From assembly GCA_029261855.1 (NCBI GenBank), contig JAJDAN010000066.1, positions 1 through 64,000 on the forward strand: a stretch of DNA of 64,000 nucleotides, read 5' to 3'. This document shows, piece by piece, positions 8,124 through 18,025 of this stretch; the stretch's first letter is position 1; every line of letters begins with the position of its first letter. A program made the translations under genes and the position numbers. This DNA comes from Deltaproteobacteria bacterium (GTDB lineage: Bacteria; Myxococcota_A; UBA9160; UBA4427). Under the pieces are notes generated by a model, which saw nothing but the letters and a program-made list of their open reading frames with translations, did no database searches and was not told where the DNA came from.

Positions 8124-9662
8124 CTAAACGATCCTTGGCATGACTTGGGCGTATTCCTGATCTGAGAACCCGTCAGTGACCGAGTCCCAGTCCATGAAGT
8201 AGACGGTGGCACCGTTGTCGCACGTGACGCCCTGGGCCTCGTTCCCCACCAGCGTGGGGGCCGGGGAAGGGCCGCTCAGGACACCGACGGCAGAGACCGT
8301 GGCCTGGACACTCGCGGCTTGTTCGGTGCCGCTGAGCCTGAGTTCGACGTCAGCGTTGCCGTCGGTCGGCGCGCCGCCAGTCTCGTCGAAGGTATAGGCC
8401 TTGAAGAAGATCCGCGCGCCAGCAACGAGAGGAACCCGCTCGCCGTCTTCCTCGACCGTGAGTTCAGGCGCGATCGTGGTCGACCCCTCGTAAATGTACT
8501 GACCACCGCCAACCTGAGTCCCGCTCATGGAGTAGTTGCGCGTCCCGCCGGTGCCGCCAGTGGTCATGGCGGACCCAGAGCCATTCCAGCGGTAACGAAT
8601 CCACGCACCGTTGGAAGTGAGCAGCCAAACGTCCACGGTCTGCGCCGTTGGACTGGCCTCGTTGTCGACCTGCACGACAAAGTGAACGTCGTTGGCTGAG
8701 AGCGCGTCAGCATTGGGGAAGACCAGTGTGGCCGACACGGTGGCGAGGACCGTGCTGGTGAGGTCGACCACAGCCAAGGTCACAACGTCGATCGAGAAAA
8801 CGCGCCACCCACGCGCCGCGGCGCCGCGATCATGCCAAGCATGCAGGATCAGGGCCCCGTTTGCAGACGCCGCCGGGTCGTAGTGGAGGCAGACTCCCTG
8901 AGCAATGTCGTGCGGGACGTTTCCTGTGTTGGCCTGGCTGAGGGTGGGGGTCGTCGCCGACCCGTCGACCAGGAGCACGAAGTCGCCGCCGGTGAGTTCG
9001 TAGATATTTATGAACTCGTTGCTCGCAGTGGCACCGGCGATTCGAGCGCAGAAGAACCTTCCCTGCGCACGCGCGAAGGCCGTGCTGTAGGAGCCGTTGG
9101 CCGAAGTGCCAATCAGCCTGCGGAAGGTGAAGTCACCGGCTGGCGTGTACCCGACTAGGTTCTTGGCGTTGGCCAGGAGCAAGGTGTTCCTATAAACCTC
9201 ACCACCGATCCAACCGCCAGACCCGTTGTTGCCGGAGAGCGTAACACCGGTCTGAGTCTCCACGAAGGTCGAGCCGTCCTTCGTCCTGATCGCACGAATT
9301 GCTCCTGCGGTGTGGAAAAGCGTGAACATGGACAAGTCACCGTCTGCGTCTTTTGCAAGCCACAGGCCAGCAGAAGCGTTCGCTGCACAGTTGTTCACGC
9401 TGGTGTAGACCACGTTCCAGGCGCCGGTAGACGGGTCGAGTTTGCGTATCTGAAGTGACGTCACCCCAGACTGCTCGTTAACCACGTAGAACCCACCGTG
9501 GAACTCACAGGCCAAGTTGAGCGGCGTCTGCGCGGGAGACGAGGTTCGAGCCACGCCAGGGGCGAACGTGTTGCCTAACTGCGTGAACGTGCCGTCTAGA
9601 TTCCGGTAAACGGCCCATGTGGCGCCGACGTTGTCAAACCTCGTGGCGAGCATTTCAGCCAT
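8124..9662 (-). CDS. Adhesin/receptor-binding candidate, paralogue A
   Basis: 512 residues, closely related along its whole length to the product of the next gene upstream (9666-11195): both start MA..(F/L)A.R.D and share TWAVYRN/NWAVFRN, the GNTF.PG motif, a LSGNN(G/S)SG segment, (Q/G)GGQYIYEGSTT/GGEYIYRGSTT and a C-terminal QVMPRIV. The sequence is beta-rich with regularly spaced Trp/Tyr/Gly strands, as in beta-propeller or sialidase-like surface proteins. No catalytic motif is seen. Placement between two glycine-repeat proteins suggests a place in the host-binding apparatus. Confidence 0.8.
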   Translation of the reverse strand: MAEMLATRFDNVGATWAVYRNLDGTFTQLGNTFAPGVARTSSPAQTPLNLACEFHGGFYVVNEQSGVTSLQIRKLDPSTGAWNVVYTSVNNCAANASAGLWLAKDADGDLSMFTLFHTAGAIRAIRTKDGSTFVETQTGVTLSGNNGSGGWIGGEVYRNTLLLANAKNLVGYTPAGDFTFRRLIGTSANGSYSTAFARAQGRFFCARIAGATASNEFINIYELTGGDFVLLVDGSATTPTLSQANTGNVPHDIAQGVCLHYDPAASANGALILHAWHDRGAAARGWRVFSIDVVTLAVVDLTSTVLATVSATLVFPNADALSANDVHFVVQVDNEASPTAQTVDVWLLTSNGAWIRYRWNGSGSAMTTGGTGGTRNYSMSGTQVGGGQYIYEGSTTIAPELTVEEDGERVPLVAGARIFFKAYTFDETGGAPTDGNADVELRLSGTEQAASVQATVSAVGVLSGPSPAPTLVGNEAQGVTCDNGATVYFMDWDSVTDGFSDQEYAQVMPRIV

Positions 9663-9665
9663 AGA

Positions 9666-11195
9666 TCACACCACGATCCTGGGCATGACCTGCACAAAGT
9701 CGTTGTCGAGGAATCCGTCTACGACGGCCTCCCAATCCACGAAGTACAACGACGCGCCGTTGTCAAGCGTCACGCCGACGGCTTGATTTGCGGCCAGCGT
9801 GGGAGCTGGTCCGGGCCCGCTTGTCAGCCCAACCGCCGAGATCGTCCCCTGGACACTCGGGGCTTGAAGTGCTCCCGAGACTCGCAGTTCCACGTCCTCG
9901 ACCGCGTCCGACGGACCCCCGCCGGTCTCGTCGTAGGTGTAGCCACGGAAGAAGATCCTGACTGCACCGGGAAGCGCAACACGGGAGGCGTCCTCCTCCA
10001 CGGAGAGGTTTGGATCTACCGTGGTCGATCCTCGGTAAATGTACTCGCCACCCCCGATCTGGTCGTGCGCAAGCGCGATCCCCCGGTCACCTCCTGTTCC
10101 GCCAGCGGTCATTTGGGTCGCCACTCCATTCCAACCCCACCTCTGCCAGGTCGAGTTGTTGAGGAGCAGCCAGATATCCGTAGTCTGCGAGGCCGGGGTC
10201 TCCTCGTTGGAGACCTGGCGATAGAAGTGGACGTCGTCTCCCGCGAGGGTGTCCGGGCCGTTGGGATAGGCCAGCGTGGGGTTGACCACCGTGGCCGTGA
10301 TCTCGGTTACGGCCAGGGTGGTCAAGAGGATCTGGAAGACACGCCAGCCGGCGTCGGCGACCGCGCGGTCCTGGTAGCCGTGCAGGATCAAAGCGTCAGC
10401 CGAAGCGTCGTAGTGCATGGCCAAGGCTTCAGCCTGATCGAATGGCGCGTTGCCAGCGTCGCCTTGGGGGAGCGTTGGCGTCGAAGCCGACCCGTCGATC
10501 ACAAGGACCCAGAGTCCACCAACGAACTCGTAAAGGTCCACGTACTCGTTGGCAGTGCCTGTGGTGATCCTGGCCGAAAACAACCGCCCGTCTGCGGCGC
10601 GAGCGAAGGCGGTTGAGTTGGCCCCGTTGGCGCCGGTGCCTATGATCTGCCTGATCAGAGACGCACTGCTCACGTCGTAGCTGATCATGTTGCGCGCGTT
10701 GGCAATGTGCAGGACGTTGCGCGCAAGCACGCCACCGTAGAACCCGCTGCTATTGTTCCCCGAGAGGGTGGGGCCAGTGAGTTCTGAGAAGACTGACCCG
10801 TCAACGGTTGATATGGCGTGGACGCGCGTGGTGGCTGAACTGTAGAGCATGAAGAACATAGCCAAGACGCCGGTGCTGTCCCGGGTCACGTAGAGGCCGG
10901 TCAAGCTGAACTGTCCACTGCTGATCGTGGCAGTGGTCGTATAGATCACGTCCCAGTTCCCGGTCGCCGTGTTCAGTTGCCGAAGTTGCGCACCCGCGGT
11001 TCCTGTCTGGAGATTCACACACCAGAGGTTCCCGCGGTACTCGATCGCGTAGTTGCTGGGGCACGACTCGCTCGACGTGATCACCGCACGGCCTGGGTTA
11101 AACGTATTGCCTATCTGGGTGAAGGCCCCGTTGTCGTTGCGGAACACGGCCCAGTTGGCAGCGTCGTCGATCCGAACGGCGAAAGTCTGCGCCAT
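9666..11195 (-). CDS. Adhesin/receptor-binding candidate, paralogue B
   Basis: 509 residues, the tandem partner of 8124-9662, with a 3-bp gap. It shares the same beta-rich architecture and the QVMPRIV terminus. Divergence between the two is spread over the whole length, so duplication is old. Paired adhesins often allow a virus to bind alternative receptors; that role is inferred from position and duplication only. Confidence 0.8.
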   Translation of the reverse strand: MAQTFAVRIDDAANWAVFRNDNGAFTQIGNTFNPGRAVITSSESCPSNYAIEYRGNLWCVNLQTGTAGAQLRQLNTATGNWDVIYTTTATISSGQFSLTGLYVTRDSTGVLAMFFMLYSSATTRVHAISTVDGSVFSELTGPTLSGNNSSGFYGGVLARNVLHIANARNMISYDVSSASLIRQIIGTGANGANSTAFARAADGRLFSARITTGTANEYVDLYEFVGGLWVLVIDGSASTPTLPQGDAGNAPFDQAEALAMHYDASADALILHGYQDRAVADAGWRVFQILLTTLAVTEITATVVNPTLAYPNGPDTLAGDDVHFYRQVSNEETPASQTTDIWLLLNNSTWQRWGWNGVATQMTAGGTGGDRGIALAHDQIGGGEYIYRGSTTVDPNLSVEEDASRVALPGAVRIFFRGYTYDETGGGPSDAVEDVELRVSGALQAPSVQGTISAVGLTSGPGPAPTLAANQAVGVTLDNGASLYFVDWEAVVDGFLDNDFVQVMPRIVV

Positions 11196-11198
11196 GGC

Positions 11199-11399
11199 CT
11201 ACTCCACCACCACGGACTCGACGGGGACGCCTGGACCATGCGGCCTGGTGCGCCAGAAGCAGAGCTTGTCGCCCACCTCGAGTTCACCGGCCTTCTTGTG
11301 CCGGACCATGTTGTTCCCCACTTCAACGCAGACCACCAGGTTCGGATCTTGAATCACACGCTGGTAGTCCCCGCTTTGGCTGGTGATCGTGACTGGCAC
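11199..11399 (-). CDS. Small hypothetical protein (66 aa)
   Basis: The GTG start at 11399 has AGGAG seven bases upstream. The 66 residues have a short beta-like pattern (VVCVEVGNNMV, GDKLCFWRT) with two Cys. It lies between a fibre gene and an adhesin gene in the same operon and could be a small assembly or capping protein. No family is recognised. Confidence 0.6.
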   Translation of the reverse strand: MPVTITSQSGDYQRVIQDPNLVVCVEVGNNMVRHKKAGELEVGDKLCFWRTRPHGPGVPVESVVVE

Positions 11400-11408
11400 A
11401 GCGCGCTC

Positions 11409-14400
11409 CTACACCACGGCCTGAGGACCACGGACGATCTGAATCTGGACGAGCAGGTCACCGGCGCCGTCATAGGTCTGGACGTCGGTGATAATCCCAA
11501 TCGAATTGCGGTAGTTCCCGGACGCGGCAGGAGGCACATTGGTGCAGCTACCGGCAGTCGTGCTAAGGAACACCTCGTCGCCCACGGTGAGCGTGAGACT
11601 CCCCACCAGCAGGCACTGCACGTCCGAGCCCTCGGTGATCACGGTCCCAGACGCAGTGGTCAGGATCGCCGTGGGCACGAACCCAATGATCCTGGCTGCC
11701 ACTCCAGCCACCGTGGCGTCAGCGCGGAGCACTGTGTCTGCGGCCACAGCAGAGTGGCTCGTCACCTCACCGATCGCCAGCGTGGTGCCCTCACCGTTGG
11801 TGTAGGGCGTGGTGAGCTGGTTCGCAGCACCGGACCCAGCCGAGATCTCGTTGATCGCCTCAATGATCGTCTGGGCCGTGGTCACCAGGGCGGGGCCGGC
11901 ACCAGCCGCGGTGAGCGGGTAGCTGGTCTCGCCTGAGGTGAAGAGGACCCGGCCCTGGGCGCCAGTGCCAGTTCGTGCGCCGGCAGTGATCGTGACGTTG
12001 CCGCCGGACCGGTCGGTGCCGACGCCTGCCGCGCCGGTGACTGTGACTGCACCCCCGTCGCCCTCGGTGGGGGTGCCGCCGGTGATCGTGACTGCGCCGC
12101 CGTTGCCCGACGTTCCGCCGCCGGGGCCGCCCGTGAGGAAGGCAACGCCGCCGACACCAGTCGCCCCGCCCGTGCCGCCTCGCATGGAAGCGGTGCCGCC
12201 GGCGCCAGTTCCAGAACCACCCCCGCCACGCTGAGTGAGCTGGCCGCCAGCAGAGGTTCCGGCGCCGTTCCCCGCAGCGATCTGCACGAAGCCACCGGGC
12301 CCCGTTGCCGACCCACCGCCGAGGAGGTCAATGCCTCCACCCGCGTTACCAGAAGTAGACGTGCCGCCGGTGATCGTGACTGCGCCTCCTACTTGGTTGG
12401 CCCCAGCCGCGTCACCGCCGGTCACCGCTACGGCACCTCCGTCCCCGTCCGTGGGAATGCCGCCGGCCACCGTGACCGCGCCGCCGTCCCCAGAGGTAGA
12501 ACCTCCGGCTCCACCGCGAACAAGAACGCCTCCTCCAATCGCGGTGTCTCCACCGGCGCCACCGAGCGCCGTGACCGCACCACCAGCTCCCGCGCCGCCG
12601 GTGCCAGTCGCTGCACCGCCAAGCAGGAGAACCTCGCCGCCGGGACCGTTCGTATTGGCTGTTGAGCCACCTCGGACGGTTGCAGCACCCCCTCCGCCAG
12701 ACGCTGTAGCCCCAGCGGTGCCTCCGACCAAACTCGCGCCAGACCCTGCGTTTCCTCCATTGCTGTCGCCAGCGGTGATCGTGACCGTGCCACCTGAGAG
12801 CGAGGCTCCAGTGCCAGCGTTCCCGCCGTCGATCGTGACCGCGCCGCCGTCTCCAATGGCGGTGCCAGCACCACCGGACACACCGACCGCGCCTCCAGCT
12901 CCAGACGTCACGCCTCCGTCTGCGCCGGTGATCGTGACGGCGCCACCCGCGGCAGTGGCGCCAGCGCCTCCACCGGTGATCGTGACGTCCGGGCCAGCAG
13001 TCGCCCCAGTCGAGGCTCCTCCAGTGATCGTGACGACCCCACCGGCACGACTGCCCGCGGAACCGTTGCCGCCAGCGATCACCACAGGACCGCCGTCCTG
13101 TGCCGTCAGGGCGTTCCCGCCCCGCAGGCGCGCCTGGCCGCCACCCCCGCCTGTGGCGCCTCCAGTTCCGCCGGTGAGTTCGAGGTTTCCACCCGCAGCG
13201 GCAGCCGCGCCTCCGCTCCCGCCGAACACGTTGACAAGGCCACCCTGAGCGCCAGTGGCTCCAGGCAACCCGCCCTGGACGGTAACAACCCCGCCGTCCC
13301 CGGCGGCGGCGCCGGGTCCAGCAGTAACGTTCACAGCGCCGCCAAGGTTCAGGCCCGTGCCCGCACCAGCCCCGCCTAGAACCTGCACTGCCCCACCGGC
13401 GGACCCAGCGCCAACCGCCGACCCGGCGCCACCCTGGAGAGTCGCTGCGCCGCCGGGTGTCGTTCCTGTTGATCCACCAGCAGTCACCGACACCGCGCCG
13501 CCGGCACGGTTCGTGCCAACGCCGTCCGAACCGGAGATCGTGACGGCGCCGCCGTCGCCGTCCACTGGCACGCCACCGGTAACGGTGACGGATCCGGCGG
13601 GGCCGGAGGCAGACCCACCCGCGCCGCCACGGAGGAGGCTATCGCCGCCGGTGCCAGTCGTTCCGCCAGCGCCAGCGAAGAAGAACAGGTCGCCGCCTGT
13701 TCCTCCGCCCGCGGCGCTCCCTCCGCGGACAGACCCGTCGCCGCCGTTTCCGTTCACGGCCAGACTCGAACCGCCGGTGATCGTGACGGTACCCCCGGGG
13801 CCCGCAGCAGTTGTTCCGGCGAGCCCGCCGGTGATCGTGACGTCCGGACCGGCGTTTCCGCCGGTGGACGCACCGGCGGTGATCGAAACCGCCCCTCCAG
13901 TAGTGCCGGCTCCGGCAGCGTTCGACCCGGAGATCGTGACCGCGCCACCATTGCCAGCCACCGGCGCACCGCCGGTGACCGTGACTGACCCTCCTCCACC
14001 TGAAGTTCCACCACCCTGGCCGCCGGTGATCGTGACCGGCGCACCAACTGCAGTCGAAGTGGGGCCGCCGGCTCCAGCCTGGAGGGACAGCGCCCCGCCA
14101 GCGCCGGTCGTCCCTCCGGCCCCACCCGTCACTGACGCCGCGCCACCCGCAAAGGTGGCGGCGCCCAAGCCGCCGACCACGGTGGCCGCGGCGCCAGCGG
14201 CGCCAGCGCCAGGGGCCCCGCGGACAGCGTCACCCGAGGTCATGGAGATATCGGTGCCGCCAGTGGTGTTCCCGATCAACAGCGTAGCGGCCAGGCTCTC
14301 GCCTCCACCTGCAGCGGCGACGGCGTTCAACGCGCCAATGATCGACGTGACTCCGGCGTAGACCGGGCCTACGAGGTCCGTTGCCACGACGTCGTTGTAG

Positions 14401-15113
14401 GTGAGCGGGGTCGCAGCTCCTCGAGCAGTGAACGTGATATCGCCGTCAACACCACCAGCGCCTACCGGTGCGGTGATCGCCACGGAGCCACCGTCGCTGC
14501 CAGCCCCAGGCGCGCCACCGATCACACTGGTCACGCCGCCAGCGAAGCCAGCGCCCCCAGCTCCAGCCCGGATCGTCGCCGGGCAGCCCACTGCGCCCAC
14601 GCCTGGGCACCCCACGACCTCGTCCCCAGAGGTGAGCAGGATATCCATGCCCCCGGTGGAGTTTCCGATCACGAGCGTGGCGGCCAGGCTCTCGCCGCCG
14701 CCTCCGCCCATGCCGGACACTGTGCTTCCCAGAATGATCGGGCCAGCACCGGGGGCGGCCCCGATCCCGAGGATCGTGTGATCGACGGTGCAGACCAGGC
14801 GCGCCACGCCAGACCCAGGGGCGGTCTGGGAGAAGTCCAGAGTCACCTCACGCTTGTCCGCGGACAACGACACGAACCGAAGATCGTTGACACCAGGCGC
14901 CAACGCGCCACCAGCCGGGCGGCCAGGGTCCGCGTCGATATCGAATCGCAAGGTCGCCGGCGTGATCAACGCCGGGTCAACGCCAGCGTCCACGAACGGG
15001 ATCGCGACCGTGTTGACACCGGGATCGGGAATCCCGGTGGCCTCGGCCACGTAGGGGAGGTTGGCCGCTGGGTTCAGGGGATTGACGACAGCCGCCAAGT
15101 CTGGGAAGGCCAT
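11409..15113 (-). CDS. Giant glycine-repeat fibre protein (1,234 aa)
   Basis: 1,234 residues from an ATG preceded by AGGAG. The N-terminal 180 residues are not repetitive. Two copies of a phage-fibre motif ESLAATL(V/L)IGN(S/T)TGG(M/T)DI follow. About 850 residues are then GGxVxIxGG repeats of 15-18 residues, rich in Gly, Ala, Thr and Ser. The last 150 residues (from about YTNGEGTTLAIGEV) form a non-repeat globular domain with a LTVGDEVFLSTTAG segment. It is the longest protein in the window and by composition a long rigid fibre. Homologous repeats occur in the 6640-8121 protein, separated from this one by the paired adhesins. Confidence 0.88.
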   Translation of the reverse strand: MAFPDLAAVVNPLNPAANLPYVAEATGIPDPGVNTVAIPFVDAGVDPALITPATLRFDIDADPGRPAGGALAPGVNDLRFVSLSADKREVTLDFSQTAPGSGVARLVCTVDHTILGIGAAPGAGPIILGSTVSGMGGGGGESLAATLVIGNSTGGMDILLTSGDEVVGCPGVGAVGCPATIRAGAGGAGFAGGVTSVIGGAPGAGSDGGSVAITAPVGAGGVDGDITFTARGAATPLTYNDVVATDLVGPVYAGVTSIIGALNAVAAAGGGESLAATLLIGNTTGGTDISMTSGDAVRGAPGAGAAGAAATVVGGLGAATFAGGAASVTGGAGGTTGAGGALSLQAGAGGPTSTAVGAPVTITGGQGGGTSGGGGSVTVTGGAPVAGNGGAVTISGSNAAGAGTTGGAVSITAGASTGGNAGPDVTITGGLAGTTAAGPGGTVTITGGSSLAVNGNGGDGSVRGGSAAGGGTGGDLFFFAGAGGTTGTGGDSLLRGGAGGSASGPAGSVTVTGGVPVDGDGGAVTISGSDGVGTNRAGGAVSVTAGGSTGTTPGGAATLQGGAGSAVGAGSAGGAVQVLGGAGAGTGLNLGGAVNVTAGPGAAAGDGGVVTVQGGLPGATGAQGGLVNVFGGSGGAAAAAGGNLELTGGTGGATGGGGGQARLRGGNALTAQDGGPVVIAGGNGSAGSRAGGVVTITGGASTGATAGPDVTITGGGAGATAAGGAVTITGADGGVTSGAGGAVGVSGGAGTAIGDGGAVTIDGGNAGTGASLSGGTVTITAGDSNGGNAGSGASLVGGTAGATASGGGGAATVRGGSTANTNGPGGEVLLLGGAATGTGGAGAGGAVTALGGAGGDTAIGGGVLVRGGAGGSTSGDGGAVTVAGGIPTDGDGGAVAVTGGDAAGANQVGGAVTITGGTSTSGNAGGGIDLLGGGSATGPGGFVQIAAGNGAGTSAGGQLTQRGGGGSGTGAGGTASMRGGTGGATGVGGVAFLTGGPGGGTSGNGGAVTITGGTPTEGDGGAVTVTGAAGVGTDRSGGNVTITAGARTGTGAQGRVLFTSGETSYPLTAAGAGPALVTTAQTIIEAINEISAGSGAANQLTTPYTNGEGTTLAIGEVTSHSAVAADTVLRADATVAGVAARIIGFVPTAILTTASGTVITEGSDVQCLLVGSLTLTVGDEVFLSTTAGSCTNVPPAASGNYRNSIGIITDVQTYDGAGDLLVQIQIVRGPQAVV

Positions 15114-15125
15114 GTCGTACTACTC

Positions 15126-15599
15126 CTAGAGCCAGTCCTCTGGTCGCACTGGCTGCATGCGTGCGCGAATCTGACTCGGGTGCATGGGGTGGTTGGGCGG
15201 GAGTTGCATGTTGGGGTCGACGCGAGGGTCGAGCGAGTAGGCCGGCGCGGGGGGTGGAAGCGGCGCGACCTGGACGTGGCTCGCGTGGGCCGCAGCAGAG
15301 TTCCCCAGCGAGTAGGCGGCCTGGATCTGCACCTGCTCGCCTGGGCGAATGGAGTTCGGGCGGAACTCCTGATCGGTGTTCTGCAGTCGCACCTGCACCC
15401 ACTGCGGCTGACCCGTCCTGGGGTCCGCGTGCTGCTGCGTGTGAGCCTTGCCGTTGCACCCCATGCAGTGCCACGAGAAGGTCGGGACCCCATGAACGGG
15501 GAACTGGCCGATCAGGTCCATAGGCCTGTTCATGTTGACCATGCGCCCGTCAGGCAACTTGCCCGGCACCATGCACTGTCCGCAGACTGCGTCTTCCAT
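15126..15599 (-). CDS. Small protein with two CxxC pairs
   Basis: 157 residues with C6-x2-C9 and C45-x2-C48, a probable zinc knuckle or rubredoxin-like fold, then a Pro/His/Gln-rich second half. The ATG start lies at 15599. It sits between the collagen-like fibre gene and the giant fibre gene, so a role in fibre assembly or attachment is plausible. Not recognised. Confidence 0.7.
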   Translation of the reverse strand: MEDAVCGQCMVPGKLPDGRMVNMNRPMDLIGQFPVHGVPTFSWHCMGCNGKAHTQQHADPRTGQPQWVQVRLQNTDQEFRPNSIRPGEQVQIQAAYSLGNSAAAHASHVQVAPLPPPAPAYSLDPRVDPNMQLPPNHPMHPSQIRARMQPVRPEDWL

Positions 15600-15628
15600 G
15601 CTCTTCTCTCTTCTCTCTCTGGTTTGGG

Positions 15629-16360
15629 TTATGGGGCCTTGATCAGGCGAATGTTGAACTGTTCGACAACAACCGACTGGGGGATCGCCACCGCAATAAC
15701 AGCGCTGGCGCTGAAGGCTATGGGTGATCCCTGCACGTCTATGTTGTTGAAGTTGCGCCTCATGAAATGCTGGAAGACGTCACCTTCGACGAAGTCGGTG
15801 GTTTGACGGGCCAGGACACATGAAGTGACGATCTGCGGCTGCACCGGCCCAACAGCGTCTATGAACCGCGTAAGGAGCGCCTTGAACTCGTAGGTCCCCT
15901 CGGTCGTGCCAGGGTCAGCGTCCGTGAAGGAGCAGATATTCCCAACCCCAGTGGACATGTTCAGGTTGATCGTGAGAGATCCAGCAGCAATGCGAGTGTA
16001 GTAACCACTGAGAACGATCTCGATCGCGTCTCCGATCTCCATGGTTCCAGCGGGCATGGTGTAAGACTTCATGACCGTGGTGCCAAACGCGGTCGCAAAC
16101 CCGCCCACGGTAGGAGAGAACAGGGTCACCAAGTCCCCTGTGCCCACTGGTCCGGCGGGACCAGTGGAACCACCGGGGCCAGTGGGCCCCAATGATCCAG
16201 TTGCCCCGGTGGCCCCAATGGGGCCAGTCGGCCCCAGTCCAGTTGGCCCAGTAGGACCACCTGGGCCAATAGGTCCCGTCGGTCCCGCGGAGGGACCGGT
16301 GGGGCCGACGGGCCCGGTGGGTCCGGGCCCGCCGCCAAACGGAACTGAAAAGACTGACAT
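15629..16360 (-). CDS. Collagen-like trimeric fibre protein
   Basis: 243 residues. Residues about 10-75 are Gly-X-Y triplets rich in GPTGPT and GATGAT, the collagen-like sequence common in phage and spore fibres. The remaining 165 residues are beta-rich and end IRLIKAP, which would fit a C-terminal trimerising head. The triplet run has short interruptions (PSAGP). An exposed spike or fibre is the likely role. It sits directly downstream of small capsid-like genes. Confidence 0.88.
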   Translation of the reverse strand: MSVFSVPFGGGPGPTGPVGPTGPSAGPTGPIGPGGPTGPTGLGPTGPIGATGATGSLGPTGPGGSTGPAGPVGTGDLVTLFSPTVGGFATAFGTTVMKSYTMPAGTMEIGDAIEIVLSGYYTRIAAGSLTINLNMSTGVGNICSFTDADPGTTEGTYEFKALLTRFIDAVGPVQPQIVTSCVLARQTTDFVEGDVFQHFMRRNFNNIDVQGSPIAFSASAVIAVAIPQSVVVEQFNIRLIKAP

Positions 16361-16406
16361 AGTACCTCTCCAGTTCCGCAGGGAGTCGGGAACTGACTTC
16401 CAGCGA

Positions 16407-16859
16407 CTACCGGATCGCGGTGTGCTCCAGGATCAGACGCACCTCGAGCGCAGCGGCAGCGCCGGCGCCGAGGTTCTGGACCGTGACCTCCACGTTGGCG
16501 TTGGTGATCACGGGGGCCGCCGGGGCCGGGTTCACGTTGGCCACGAGCGCCTTGAAGGACGCGATCTTCGTGACCGCGGCCAGGGTGTCCTGGGCCAGCA
16601 CGGTCAGGGCGTCCACGTCGGACTGAGACCAGTTGTCAGGGCCCGACCCGAACGCCGCGGGGAGGCTCTGGGTGTTGGCCGGAACCGCGTCGATCGCGCC
16701 GCCGTTGGACGACAGCACGCCGACGTCCGCGTTGGCGCGGACCGGGGGAGAGGCTACGAAGATCGCGAGCGAGACACCGCTCACTTCCTCGATCATGTTG
16801 CGAGACTGCCCGACACGGGCACCAGCCGCGAGGAAAACCGCGGCACCACCGAAGGCCAT
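16407..16859 (-). CDS. Small structural protein candidate (150 aa)
   Basis: 150 residues with an Ala/Val-rich beta pattern. It ends with [20 protein letters not shown], similar in style to the end of the capsid candidate at 24454 (VSLYASVILEGLLLRG). ATG start with a GGAG site. Its neighbours are all beta-rich small proteins, so a minor capsid role is inferred. No database family is recognised. Confidence 0.7.
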   Translation of the reverse strand: MAFGGAAVFLAAGARVGQSRNMIEEVSGVSLAIFVASPPVRANADVGVLSSNGGAIDAVPANTQSLPAAFGSGPDNWSQSDVDALTVLAQDTLAAVTKIASFKALVANVNPAPAAPVITNANVEVTVQNLGAGAAAALEVRLILEHTAIR

Positions 16860-16883
16860 GAGGAAACTCCTTGGGCAACAGCC

Positions 16884-17231
16884 CTACACGGGTAGGGCCG
16901 AGAAGTTGGCCCTGAAGAAAGTGGACGGCGCAGCGCCGTTCACGAAGGTGAAACGCCAGAACGGCTGCAAGACCGAGACGTAGAACGGGTAACGGAAGTC
17001 TGGCTGGGTCAGGTCTTGGGTGACCGTGAAAATGTTGTCGAAGGTGGAAGGGTCGTACCCTTGCTCGATCGTGAACACCCCGGCCACGTCCTGCCAAGCG
17101 ATCCCTCGACAGGTCCCGTTGAGCATTCCGCTGACGTTGAAGATCAACGAAACGCCAGTGGCTGCCGGGGCCAGGCCTGCTGGAAGGCTGATCTCAGCCA
17201 GGCTGAGCGGGTCCTTGCTGAACAGGCTCAC
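16884..17231 (-). CDS. Small structural protein candidate (115 aa)
   Basis: 115 residues starting with GTG at 17231, which overlaps the upstream stop as GTGA. Beta-rich with many aromatics (FRYPFYVSVLQPFWRFTFVNG), typical of a small jelly-roll or beta-sandwich particle protein. It is translationally coupled to the 265-residue gene upstream. Function is inferred from context only. Confidence 0.7.
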   Translation of the reverse strand: MSLFSKDPLSLAEISLPAGLAPAATGVSLIFNVSGMLNGTCRGIAWQDVAGVFTIEQGYDPSTFDNIFTVTQDLTQPDFRYPFYVSVLQPFWRFTFVNGAAPSTFFRANFSALPV

Positions 17232-18025
17232 AGGTCACACCCCGTGCCGTAACCGCTGCGAAGGATCGTCCCCTGGCGACTATCCACGCGCTTGTTGACC
17301 GGCCAGATCCAGTAGCAGACCCCGATATCGAGCAGCGCTGCCGTGTTGAGATCACGCAGGGTTGCTGTGAGACGCAGGTTCTGGTCTGGCTGTAGGAGCG
17401 CGAAGGTGGGCTCCTGCTCCGCGGCCTCAGCTCCTCCTGAGAACGGGTTGGGAGGCGAGGGCGGTCCCCCGACGGTCGCGGCCTGGATCCCCATGGCCAC
17501 GAACCTCGGCGCGACGTTCCCTGAGTCGATTCCCCAGCTCGCGATCCGAATCATGTTCCCCTGGGGAGGGGATACCTGGTAGATCGTCTGGAATGACCCG
17601 GCGGCGGGGATCGGCACGAGCGTTGGGGCGTAGGCCGGCGGCCCAGCGAGCGTGTTCGCTGCGAGGATCGCTGCACCGGCTGCAGCACCGACTGGGTTCA
17701 AGGCTGCCGTGGGGGCGAGAACGACCTGGACGAAGTCGCAGACCCAGCGGGCCCGGTAGGGGGGGTGCTCCCAGGGGACGGACTCGGCGCGTTGGATCGT
17801 GTCTTCGAGAAGTTGCTGCGCCGCGCGAATGCACTCCTTGAGCGCGAACTGCGGATCACCAGAAGGGCACGGCTCCTGGGCAGGGGCGAGTCCGTAGCCA
17901 GCTCCAGGCGGCGGTTCCCCAAACCCACCAAGCCCTTCCATGGCGCGGGCCATGGAGGAGGGGACACGAGGTCCTTGCTTGTTGTAGGCCCGCGCGAACG
18001 GGTCGCCAGAGACGGGGTTGGCCAC
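17228..18025 (-). CDS. Structural protein candidate (265 aa)
   Basis: 265 residues with a GTG start at 18025 directly after the upstream stop. The N-terminal 110 residues are helical and Pro-rich. The C-terminal 130 form beta strands (VPIPAAGSFQTIYQV, NMIRIASWGID, NLRLTATLRDLNTAALLDIG) and end with a basic tail. It belongs to the capsid-like cluster with the genes on either side. No catalytic motif is seen. Confidence 0.75.
   Translation of the reverse strand: MANPVSGDPFARAYNKQGPRVPSSMARAMEGLGGFGEPPPGAGYGLAPAQEPCPSGDPQFALKECIRAAQQLLEDTIQRAESVPWEHPPYRARWVCDFVQVVLAPTAALNPVGAAAGAAILAANTLAGPPAYAPTLVPIPAAGSFQTIYQVSPPQGNMIRIASWGIDSGNVAPRFVAMGIQAATVGGPPSPPNPFSGGAEAAEQEPTFALLQPDQNLRLTATLRDLNTAALLDIGVCYWIWPVNKRVDSRQGTILRSGYGTGCDL

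Noticed and set aside
11938-14781. Long plus-strand frames rich in Pro/Ala/Thr
   Set aside because: They are antisense to the glycine repeats of the fibre gene; Pro/Ala/Thr codons are what a Gly/Ala/Thr-rich GC-rich strand gives in reverse.
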